A DNA stretch of 6,016 nt. Origin: Chthoniobacterales bacterium (GTDB lineage Bacteria > Verrucomicrobiota > Verrucomicrobiia > Chthoniobacterales > UBA10450). The translations under genes were made by a program, and so were the position numbers. Below are positions 1 through 5,750 of this stretch, piece after piece. The first letter of the stretch is position 1. Each line of letters opens with the position of its first letter. Below the pieces are notes generated by a model. The model saw nothing but the letters and a program-made list of their open reading frames with translations, searched no databases and was not told where the DNA came from. The DNA is taken from contig JACCZQ010000265.1 in the NCBI GenBank assembly GCA_013695905.1, positions 1 to 6,016 on the forward strand, written 5' to 3'.

Positions 1-136
1 CTTGTAGCGTGCTGGTTTTCGCATTCTGCGAAAACGAACTTCCCGAACCTCGCGAGACACAGCTGGTGCGGACCCGCAGGGAAGCCTGTTTCGGCAGAAT
101 GCCGAAACCAGCACGCTACAAGCGTGCGCTCCCCAG
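1..136. repeat. Structured palindromic element, copy A (left end cut by window)
   Basis: Bases 1-16 (CTTGTAGCGTGCTGGT) are the exact reverse complement of 107-122. Inside each arm sits a hairpin with a 9-bp stem and 3-nt loop: 15-23 with 27-35 (GTTTTCGCA/TGCGAAAAC) and 88-96 with 100-108 (GTTTCGGCA/TGCCGAAAC). The pairing extends inward through CTTCCC (39-44) and GGGAAG (79-84). On the right, 113-125 forms a 5-bp-stem/3-nt-loop hairpin (ACGCT-ACA-AGCGT), followed by GCGCTCCCCAG at 126-136. The same organisation occurs at 5770-5910, so the two are members of one family. By symmetry the left arm should begin about 14 bases upstream of the window with CTGGGGAGCGC. There is no open frame of interest inside; it is probably a non-autonomous mobile or REP-like element. 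Confidence 0.85.
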
Positions 137-193
137 ACGGTGTGGAGACCCGCCTGATCGAGAGGGCGTTGCAATCGTCGCGTGCATTGGGCT

Positions 194-342
194 GCACCTG
201 TAGCTGCTCGCCCCCGCCTGCATCGCTGTGCGAAGCAACTGCGGGCACGGTGTGGCGAGCACGGGTTTGTGCCTGGCAGCACGCTGAGCGAGGCGGAGGC
301 ACAAACCCGTGTCCGCCCGCAGGGCGACAGCTACAACGGTGC
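194..342. repeat. Composite nested palindrome downstream of the propeller gene
   Basis: Three nested inverted repeats share one centre. The inner pair is a perfect 15-bp repeat, 260-274 (CACGGGTTTGTGCCT) with 297-311, around a 22-nt loop. The middle pair is GCGGGC 241-246 with GCCCGC 315-320. The outer pair is 199-213 (TGTAGCTGCTCGCCC) with 322-335 (one-base insertion), extended by GCACC 194-198 with GGTGC 338-342. The sequence is not related to copy A. It starts 15 nt beyond the stop codon of the minus-strand gene, so the transcript would fold into a long hairpin there. It could protect the 3' end or weakly terminate transcription, although no U-run follows. A miniature transposable element is the other reading. 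Confidence 0.8.
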
Positions 343-357
343 GTCAGCTGCGCGGTG

Positions 358-2646
358 TCAGCGCGCGGACAAGTCTTCCGACTCCACGATCTTGTGTCGC
401 GTGTTTGGCTTTAGATTCTCCACGCGCTGGCGTGTTCCTGAGGGCCAGGTGATCTGCACGGTTTTGATCTTCGTCGCGTCGCCGAGGCCGATCTCCTGCG
501 TCAAAGTCGAGCCGCCGTAGCTGCCGCCGGTGGAGACGACCGCGTGGATTGTGCGGGTGCCTTTTGGCGTCTCCACTTCCACCGCGATGCGGGCGCCGAT
601 CGCGCTGCGGTTGCTCTTCTTTCCTTCGAGCTGGAGCGCGAGCCATTTGTTGGCGTTGCCGGGATTCAGGAAGAGCGCGCGCGGGAAATTGTCACCGGGA
701 TACTCGCCGCCGAGCACCTGCAGGATGTCCTGGTGACCGTCGCCGTCGACGTCACCCACGGCGACGGCGCTGCCTTTCTGCAGATGGGCGATGCCGGCGC
801 TGGCGGAGACATCTTCGAAGCGTTCGCCACCGCGATTGTGGAGGAGGCGCTTGGGGACGATGGCGCGGTAATCGGGTGCGCCGGTGGAGAGGTAGAGATC
901 GGGCCAGCCGTCGTTATCGAAGTCGGCGACGGTGCTGCCGGTGGCGACGTAAGGCTGGTTCAGGCCGGCCGCGGCGGTGACATCTTCGAAGGGTGACTCC
1001 GCGGCGCGCCGCGCGCCTTTGTTGCGGTAGAGGCGCGAGAGTTCGCCGGTGTGCGGCTGGTCGAGCATGGCGGCGGCGACCTGGCCGGCGGCGTAGGTGG
1101 AGCCTTTCTTCGCGTAACCGGCGATGAAGAGATCGAGCCAGCCGTCCTGATTGTAATCGAAGAAGACGACGGAGGAGCTGCGCGCCGGTTCGAGTTGGAG
1201 AGGCGCGGCAAATTTGCGCGTGGGCTTCGCTTTCCCTTCGGCGGGGCGGTTATGGAAGAGCAGGGCGGGTCCGTACTCCTGCGCGATGGCGAGGTCGGGG
1301 AAGCCGTCGTTATCGACGTCGCCCCACGCGGCGCCTTTGATATAGCCGGTGAGGTTCAGGCCCGCGGCGGTGGCGACATCGGTGAAGGTGCCGTCGCCAT
1401 TGTTCCGGAAGAGTTTCGAGGGTCGGGCCGCGCGCTGCTCCAATCCCTGGTAGAGCGGGACGTCGAAGCCGGCGACAACGCTCGACTCGATGCCGACGAA
1501 GAGGTCGAGGAGGCCATCGCCGTCGAAGTCGCCCCACGCGCCGGCCTGCGTGGGAGCGGCAAACATGAGGCCGGCTTTTTCGGTGACATCTTCGAAGGTG
1601 CCGTCGCCGCGATTGCGCAGGAGCGAGGGCGGCTGATCGCCCAGCTCGCCGAGCACGCCGGCACCGCGCAGCACGAGCAGGTCGAGGTGACTGTCGTTAT
1701 CGTAATCGGCCTGGAGGAGGTTCATGCCGCCGATGAGGCCGTCGAGACCCGCTGCGGAAGTGCGATCGGTGAAGGTGCCGTCGCCGTTGTTCTCGAAGTA
1801 GCGGAGCTGATCGCGCTGCCCGTTCAAGCCGGAGGAGCTGATGAAAAGATCGGGGCGTCCGTCGCCGTTGAAATCATCCATCACGGCGCCGCCGGCGAGA
1901 CCGGCGAGGTCGAGGACAGAGCCGGGTGCGACATTCGTGAACTGCGCGAAGGGCGCGGCGGAGGCGAACTTCTCCGCCGGGATGAGCCACTGCTGCGGGA
2001 CGTGCTCCGGGTGCTCACCGAGGGTCATGTAGGCGACGTTCAAGAGCCAGCGGGAGGTGAGGTCGCCGGGGTTGTGTTCGAGCAGCTCGAGGTACTCACG
2101 AATGGCGAGGCGGGAGCCCTCTTCGTCCTGATGAATGCCGGAGCCGCGGATCGGCAGCAGGCAGGATTGCGGCCCGTGCATGGAGCAGCAGTTCGCCTGC
2201 TCGGCCATGCGCAGGTAGGAGACGGCGAGGTAGCCGCGGATGATCGGGAGGAAGTTTGTGTCGAATTCTTCCGGATGCGCGAGAGCGGCGTCTTTCGCCT
2301 TCTGAAAACTCTCGGCCGCGGTGCGACTGTCGCCGGCGAGGAGATTCTCGTAGGCGAGTTTTGCTTGCAGGAAGGCGTCGCGCCGCACCTCAGGTTCCTT
2401 GTCCACGTGCCGGAGGTAACGCGCGAGGTGCGGGTCCGGGCGCTGAGCGATGAGGCGGCGATCGTAGTCCTGGCCGATCTGCGCGAGCCGTTCGGCCATT
2501 TGCCTGTTGCTCTCCGGTTGCCCGGCCTGGGCGACGAGGATGCTGCACGCGCCGAGAATCGTGCAGCAGGTGAATCGTAGCGCGCGGGCGAGGCAGAGCG
2601 GCCACGGCGGCGTGGCGCAGTCTGCGCGTGATTCCGGAAGGTGCAT
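358..2646 (-). CDS. CRTAC1-like exported protein: TPR-like region, seven FG-GAP/VCBS repeats, ASPIC/UnbV domain
   Basis: A 762-residue exported protein of the CRTAC1/UnbV type. After a polar N-terminus (about 24 residues), a hydrophobic stretch ending in LVAQA (about 25-41) looks like a signal peptide. Residues about 45-215 are helical and TPR-like, including a cysteine-containing block (N152, C153, C154, H157, C162) and SRWLLNVAYMTLG (198-210). Seven FG-GAP/calcium-loop motifs of the DxDxDGxxDL kind follow at 258, 314, 373, 443, 497, 575 and 632, as expected for a seven-bladed beta-propeller. The C-terminus (about 680-755: SAIGARIAVEV, GGSYGGST, TWPSG) is an ASPIC/UnbV domain. Family members are extracellular or periplasmic; their biochemical role is mostly unknown. 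The start is the only ATG ahead of the hydrophobic stretch, but no good Shine-Dalgarno is visible. It lies 79 bp downstream of the multicopper oxidase on the same strand, so co-transcription is likely. The gap shows only a weak hairpin (CGGCT/AGCCG) and a doubled GAGCCCGG. Confidence 0.93.
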   Translation of the reverse strand: MHLPESRADCATPPWPLCLARALRFTCCTILGACSILVAQAGQPESNRQMAERLAQIGQDYDRRLIAQRPDPHLARYLRHVDKEPEVRRDAFLQAKLAYENLLAGDSRTAAESFQKAKDAALAHPEEFDTNFLPIIRGYLAVSYLRMAEQANCCSMHGPQSCLLPIRGSGIHQDEEGSRLAIREYLELLEHNPGDLTSRWLLNVAYMTLGEHPEHVPQQWLIPAEKFASAAPFAQFTNVAPGSVLDLAGLAGGAVMDDFNGDGRPDLFISSSGLNGQRDQLRYFENNGDGTFTDRTSAAGLDGLIGGMNLLQADYDNDSHLDLLVLRGAGVLGELGDQPPSLLRNRGDGTFEDVTEKAGLMFAAPTQAGAWGDFDGDGLLDLFVGIESSVVAGFDVPLYQGLEQRAARPSKLFRNNGDGTFTDVATAAGLNLTGYIKGAAWGDVDNDGFPDLAIAQEYGPALLFHNRPAEGKAKPTRKFAAPLQLEPARSSSVVFFDYNQDGWLDLFIAGYAKKGSTYAAGQVAAAMLDQPHTGELSRLYRNKGARRAAESPFEDVTAAAGLNQPYVATGSTVADFDNDGWPDLYLSTGAPDYRAIVPKRLLHNRGGERFEDVSASAGIAHLQKGSAVAVGDVDGDGHQDILQVLGGEYPGDNFPRALFLNPGNANKWLALQLEGKKSNRSAIGARIAVEVETPKGTRTIHAVVSTGGSYGGSTLTQEIGLGDATKIKTVQITWPSGTRQRVENLKPNTRHKIVESEDLSAR

Positions 2647-2725
2647 TCTGAGGCGAGATCGACAAGGAGCCCGGGGAGCCCGGCTTGGTCAGCCGAAGAT
2701 CGACCGGGTGATAAACACAGGTCTC

Positions 2726-4180
2726 CTACCGGACGACCTCGAAGTTGAACATCATCGCGTGATCTTCGTGTTCGAGGTTATGGCAATGCGTTACGTAAAG
2801 GCCGAGATGATTGATGAAGGTACCGATCACCGTCACGCGGCCGCCTCCCGGCACCATGAAGGTGTCCTTCCAACCGTCATCGCCGGGCGCTGGCGCGAGC
2901 CCGTTGATGTCGAGAATGCGCCACTGGATGTTATGAATGTGCATCGGGTGCGCCTGCCCGGAGTTGTTCTGGAACGTCCAGCTTTCGGTGGTGTTCAGGC
3001 GGGGTTTTACATCGACCGTGATCGGGTCATAAAGCTTCTGGTTGATGCTCCAGACGACGCGCCCGTTTACGGAGGTGGGCTCAAGCGTGAAGTTCCGGTG
3101 GATCTCCGGGCTTAGCTTGGTCACCGGGCCAAGGTTCCGATTCAATCGTCGGGGGATGCGGCTGCGGTCGTTCGCCTCGTACACGACATCGAAGCGCATG
3201 ATGTCGGGAATGCTGGGCGCGGCGGTGTTCTGATTCTTTAGGACGATGCTGGTGCCGAGCGGGTAAGCGGAGAAATCGATCACCACCTCGATGCGTTCCC
3301 CGGGCCCGACGGTGATAGCCTGACGCGACACCGGTGCCGCGAGGAGGCCGCCGTCCGAAGCGATCTGCAGAAGCGGCTGGTTGTTGCTGAGGGCGAGCCG
3401 ATAAATGCGTGCGTTCGAGCCGTTCAGGATGCGGAAACGCATCTTCCGCCGCGCGACTTCGAAGTAAGGCTGGATCGCACCGTTCACGAGCAGGGTGTCG
3501 CCGAAGACACCCGCGAAGATGGTATTATCGGTGAGCGGATAATTGAGGGAGCCGTCGGAGTTGAAGAGGCGATCCTGGATCACGAGGGCGACATCGGCGT
3601 CGCCGGTCGGCAGCCCGAGCTTCTCTTCGGCCGGGTCGGAGATCACGTAAAAGCCGGCCAGGCCCATGTAAACGTTGCGGCCGGTCGTGTCGATCGAGTG
3701 GTCGTGATACCAGAGCGTGGCGCCGTCCTGGATATTTGGATACTCGTAGTAGTTCGTGGCGCCGGGGCCGATCAGATCAAACGGCAGGCCGTCAGATTTT
3801 CGGGGTGTATGCCCGCCGTGCAAATGGACGACGGTACTCACCGGCAGGTAATTCGTCTGGCGGACAATGACGGCGCGACCGCGCTGCGCCTTGATGGTGG
3901 GGCCGGGGAACAGGCCGTTAAATCCCCAGATCGTCGTCATCTTCCCGGGGATGATCTCCTTCTGGCCGACCTGCATGGTCATCTCGTAGTAGTCGGCATC
4001 TGGCGTCGAAAGGACTGGCGACAGCGTGGGGACGATCGGCAGCGGCACCTGGAACGCAGCGGGCACGTCGACCCGCGCCGGGCCCCAGGCGGCGGGCGGC
4101 TGCGCCTTCTGCGCAAGAGTGGAGGGAGCCCCGGAGAGAAGGGCGGTGGTGCAGCAGGCGAGAAGCGTCGCAGTTTTCAT
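2726..4180 (-). CDS. CotA/bilirubin-oxidase-like multicopper oxidase, exported
   Basis: A multicopper oxidase of 484 residues from the chosen start. All four copper-binding motifs are intact: HLHGGH (119-124), WYHDH (157-161), HPMHIH (411-416) and HCHNLEHEDHAMM (465-477). C466, H471 and M476 match the type-1 copper cysteine, histidine and axial methionine of CotA; the HxH pairs build the trinuclear centre that reduces O2 to water. The three cupredoxin domains lie roughly at 65-185, 195-335 and 365-484. Length and motif spacing resemble CotA and bilirubin oxidase more than CueO, and no methionine-rich insert is seen. The substrate (phenolics, bilirubin-like compounds, Mn or Cu ions) cannot be told from sequence. 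The ATG at 4178-4180 is preferred because it directly begins a signal peptide (MKTATLLACC..., cleavage near STLAQ) without a twin-arginine motif. An in-frame ATG at 4214-4216 would add 12 cysteine- and serine-rich residues. Neither start has a clear Shine-Dalgarno. Confidence 0.95.
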   Translation of the reverse strand: MKTATLLACCTTALLSGAPSTLAQKAQPPAAWGPARVDVPAAFQVPLPIVPTLSPVLSTPDADYYEMTMQVGQKEIIPGKMTTIWGFNGLFPGPTIKAQRGRAVIVRQTNYLPVSTVVHLHGGHTPRKSDGLPFDLIGPGATNYYEYPNIQDGATLWYHDHSIDTTGRNVYMGLAGFYVISDPAEEKLGLPTGDADVALVIQDRLFNSDGSLNYPLTDNTIFAGVFGDTLLVNGAIQPYFEVARRKMRFRILNGSNARIYRLALSNNQPLLQIASDGGLLAAPVSRQAITVGPGERIEVVIDFSAYPLGTSIVLKNQNTAAPSIPDIMRFDVVYEANDRSRIPRRLNRNLGPVTKLSPEIHRNFTLEPTSVNGRVVWSINQKLYDPITVDVKPRLNTTESWTFQNNSGQAHPMHIHNIQWRILDINGLAPAPGDDGWKDTFMVPGGGRVTVIGTFINHLGLYVTHCHNLEHEDHAMMFNFEVVR

Positions 4181-4292
4181 GGAAGAAGAGCAGAAACAGT
4201 AGCCGCACTCCGGCATTTTGCGAGTCGGCTTCGGTAGAATTGCGACATTCGCGATCTACTCACGCTGCCGGATTTCGCGGAGCAGGAGTGAG

Positions 4293-4314
4293 GCGCACAA
4301 ACCGGGTTGTGCGC
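4293..4314. repeat. Hairpin with 8-bp stem upstream of the M16 peptidase
   Basis: GCGCACAA (4293-4300) pairs perfectly with TTGTGCGC (4307-4314) around the 6-nt loop ACCGGG. It lies about 54 nt before the peptidase start codon, either in the promoter or in the 5' leader. The arm GCACAAACC resembles GGCACAAACCC in the inner arm of the palindrome at 194-342, but the shared stretch is too short to prove kinship. An operator, a leader hairpin or a repeat remnant are all possible. Confidence 0.5.
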
Positions 4315-4340
4315 ACGGCGGTTGTCCGGTAATTCTTCTG

Positions 4341-4358
4341 GCCGGGAACGTTCCCGGC
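4341..4358. promoter_or_regulatory. Perfect 18-bp palindrome just upstream of the M16 start codon
   Basis: GCCGGGAACGTTCCCGGC reads identically on both strands, with centre AACGTT and no loop. It ends 9 nt before the ATG at 4368, thus covering the place where a ribosome-binding site would be; no Shine-Dalgarno is present. As DNA it could be the operator of a dimeric repressor. As RNA it could fold only with a small unpaired centre and would hinder ribosome access. No regulator gene is in the window to support either. Confidence 0.5.
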
Positions 4359-4367
4359 GCCACTCGC

Positions 4368-5750
4368 ATGAAAACTCCCTTCATCCTGGCGGCGCTGCTC
4401 TGCGCGACCGCCCTCACCTGCGCGCAGGAGCCGTCCACGCCACCTGCCTCTCCCGGCAAACTCTTGCCTTACGAGTATTACATCGACGATCTGCCTAACG
4501 ACCTGCGACTCGTCACCATCCCGACCGATTACCCGAACCTCGTCGCGTTCTATCTGGTCGTCGCCACCGGCTCGCGGAATGAAGTGGAACCCGGCAAGAG
4601 CGGCTACGCGCATTTCTTCGAGCACATGATGTTCCGCGGCAGCGAGAACTATCCTCCTGGAAAACGCGACGAGATCCTGCAGCGCGCTGGTGCGCAGACA
4701 AACGCCTACACGACGGACGATCGCACCGTCTATCACCAGACGTTCTCGAAGGAAGATCTGCCGGAGGTGATGGCGATGGAGGCCGATCGCTTCCAGCGCC
4801 TGAAATACGAGGAGCCGGAATACAAAACCGAGGCGCTGGCGGTGCTCGGCGAATACAACAAGAACAGCGCGGCGCCGACGTTGAAGCTGTTCGAGACGCT
4901 GCGGGCGAACGCCTACACCACCCACACCTACAAACACACCACGATGGGCTTCATCCAGGACATCGAGGACATGCCGAATCAATTCGACTACAGCTGGGAG
5001 TTTTTCCGCCGCTATTACCGGCCGGAATACACCACCATTCTCGTGGTCGGCGACGTGAAGCGCGACGAGGTGCTCGACTTGGTAAAGAAGAATTTCGGCA
5101 CGTGGGAGCGTGGCGATTACAAACCGGAGATCCCAACCGAGCCGGAGCAGACGGCGCCGAAGACTGCGCATGTCGATTGGCCGACGCCGACGCTGCCTTA
5201 CGTGGTGGTGGCGTTCCACGCGCCCGCGTTTTCTGAGACTGAAAAGGACAAGGCGGCGCTCGATCTCGTCTCGGAGATCGCCTTCGGCGAGAACTCGGAG
5301 CTCTACCAGCGGCTCGTGATTAAAGAGCAGAAGGTGGACACGCTCGCGGCAAGTTATCCCGAGCGGATGGACCCGACGCTCTTCACGGTCATCGCGAAGG
5401 TGAAGGAGCAGAAGGATATGGATTACGTGCGAGACCAGGTGCTGGCGACGTTCGACCGCTTCACCAAAGAGGCGATCCCGCAGCAGAAGCTTGATGACAC
5501 CCGCTCGCGGCTCCGCTACGGGACGGCGCTCTCGCTTGATAGCTCGGAAGCAATCGCGGGCACCCTCGCCTCTTACCTCGCACTCCGGCGAACTCCGGAG
5601 GCGATGGAGCAATTGTTCGCCATGTATGACACCGTCACGCCCGAAGATGCGCGGGTGATCTCCGCGAAATATTTCGTGGAGCCGAAGCGCACGATTGTGA
5701 CGCTCGCCACCAAAGCAGACGCAGGGAAAAAGCCGGAGGCCGGACAATGA
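4368..5750 (+). CDS. M16 family zinc metallopeptidase (catalytic subunit), exported
   Basis: A 460-residue zinc peptidase of the pitrilysin/insulinase family (M16). The inverted zinc motif HFFEH (H82, E85, H86) is followed 76 residues later by the third ligand E162 in GEYNKN, with E155 seven residues before it, matching the HxxEH-x75-E spacing of mitochondrial processing peptidase beta. E85 is the expected catalytic base. Residues about 45-245 form the catalytic half-domain; about 255-455 form the second homologous domain (VVAFHAPAF, ENSELYQRL). The length suits a single two-domain half that must pair with a partner to close the chamber. The N-terminus (MKTPFILAALLCATALTCA, cleavage before QEP) is a signal peptide, so it acts in the periplasm or outside. 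The ATG at 4368 is chosen for that reason; the frame stays open to 4218, but the added residues are not protein-like. The stop overlaps the next start (ATGA), indicating translational coupling. Confidence 0.95.
   Translation: MKTPFILAALLCATALTCAQEPSTPPASPGKLLPYEYYIDDLPNDLRLVTIPTDYPNLVAFYLVVATGSRNEVEPGKSGYAHFFEHMMFRGSENYPPGKRDEILQRAGAQTNAYTTDDRTVYHQTFSKEDLPEVMAMEADRFQRLKYEEPEYKTEALAVLGEYNKNSAAPTLKLFETLRANAYTTHTYKHTTMGFIQDIEDMPNQFDYSWEFFRRYYRPEYTTILVVGDVKRDEVLDLVKKNFGTWERGDYKPEIPTEPEQTAPKTAHVDWPTPTLPYVVVAFHAPAFSETEKDKAALDLVSEIAFGENSELYQRLVIKEQKVDTLAASYPERMDPTLFTVIAKVKEQKDMDYVRDQVLATFDRFTKEAIPQQKLDDTRSRLRYGTALSLDSSEAIAGTLASYLALRRTPEAMEQLFAMYDTVTPEDARVISAKYFVEPKRTIVTLATKADAGKKPEAGQ
5735..5749 (+). 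promoter_or_regulatory. Shine-Dalgarno and ATGA stop/start overlap of the coupled gene pair
   Basis: GGAGG at 5735-5739 lies 7 nt before the ATG at 5747-5749, and that ATG overlaps the peptidase TGA (5748-5750) by the ATGA arrangement. This is the best ribosome-binding site in the window. It fixes the start of the downstream gene, and therefore implies that the palindromic element that follows is translated. Confidence 0.85.

Larger units (their letters stand above)
1..357. other. Gene-free region built of two palindromic repeats
   Basis: No credible gene lies between the left edge and the end of the propeller gene. The short open frames here run through palindromes, overlap one another and resemble no known protein. 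The stretch holds a structured palindromic element at 1-136, a spacer at 137-193 with only a small possible hairpin (GTGCA 182-186 with TGCAC 193-197), a composite palindrome at 194-342, and 15 bases before the stop codon of the minus-strand gene. I see no T-tract typical of an intrinsic terminator on either strand. Confidence 0.75.
4181..4367. promoter_or_regulatory. Divergent intergenic control region between oxidase and peptidase genes
   Basis: This is the only space from which both the minus-strand oxidase and the plus-strand peptidase genes can be started, so it should hold two promoters. On the plus strand TAGAAT (4235-4240) differs by one base from a -10 consensus, but no convincing -35 lies 16-18 bp upstream. 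On the minus strand TACTGT (reverse of 4196-4201) is a weak -10 candidate. A hairpin and a perfect palindrome (listed separately) sit on the peptidase side. The promoter positions are guesses; the functional nature of the region rests on gene orientation. Confidence 0.45.

Noticed and set aside
1..357. CRISPR array
   Set aside because: The repeats are inverted, few and of different families; no regular direct repeats with spacers occur.
9..520. Several small open frames on both strands in the left intergenic region
   Set aside because: They run through the palindromes, overlap one another and enter the propeller gene antisense; no ribosome-binding site or protein-like composition.
2166..2190. 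Possible haem-binding CxxCH in the propeller protein
   Set aside because: The sequence is C-C-S-M-H, so the spacing of a CxxCH motif is not met.
1051..2580. 509-codon open frame on the plus strand opposite the propeller gene
   Set aside because: It is a codon-bias shadow of a GC-rich gene on the other strand. The product is repetitive Gly/Glu/Val sequence that mirrors the FG-GAP repeats, while the minus-strand product has clear domains.
4181..4216. Upstream ATG of the multicopper oxidase (adds 12 residues)
   Set aside because: The extra residues MPECGYCFCSSS precede a complete signal peptide that begins at the next ATG; possible, but less likely.
4218..4367. 50-codon N-terminal extension of the M16 peptidase
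   Set aside because: It would translate the hairpin and the 18-bp palindrome and bury the signal peptide behind 50 unlikely residues. There is no Shine-Dalgarno. Unlike the second gene, nothing fixes a start here.
4260..5747. 495-codon open frame on the minus strand opposite the M16 gene
   Set aside because: Arg/Leu/His-rich shadow translation without recognisable motifs; the plus-strand frame has the intact zinc site.
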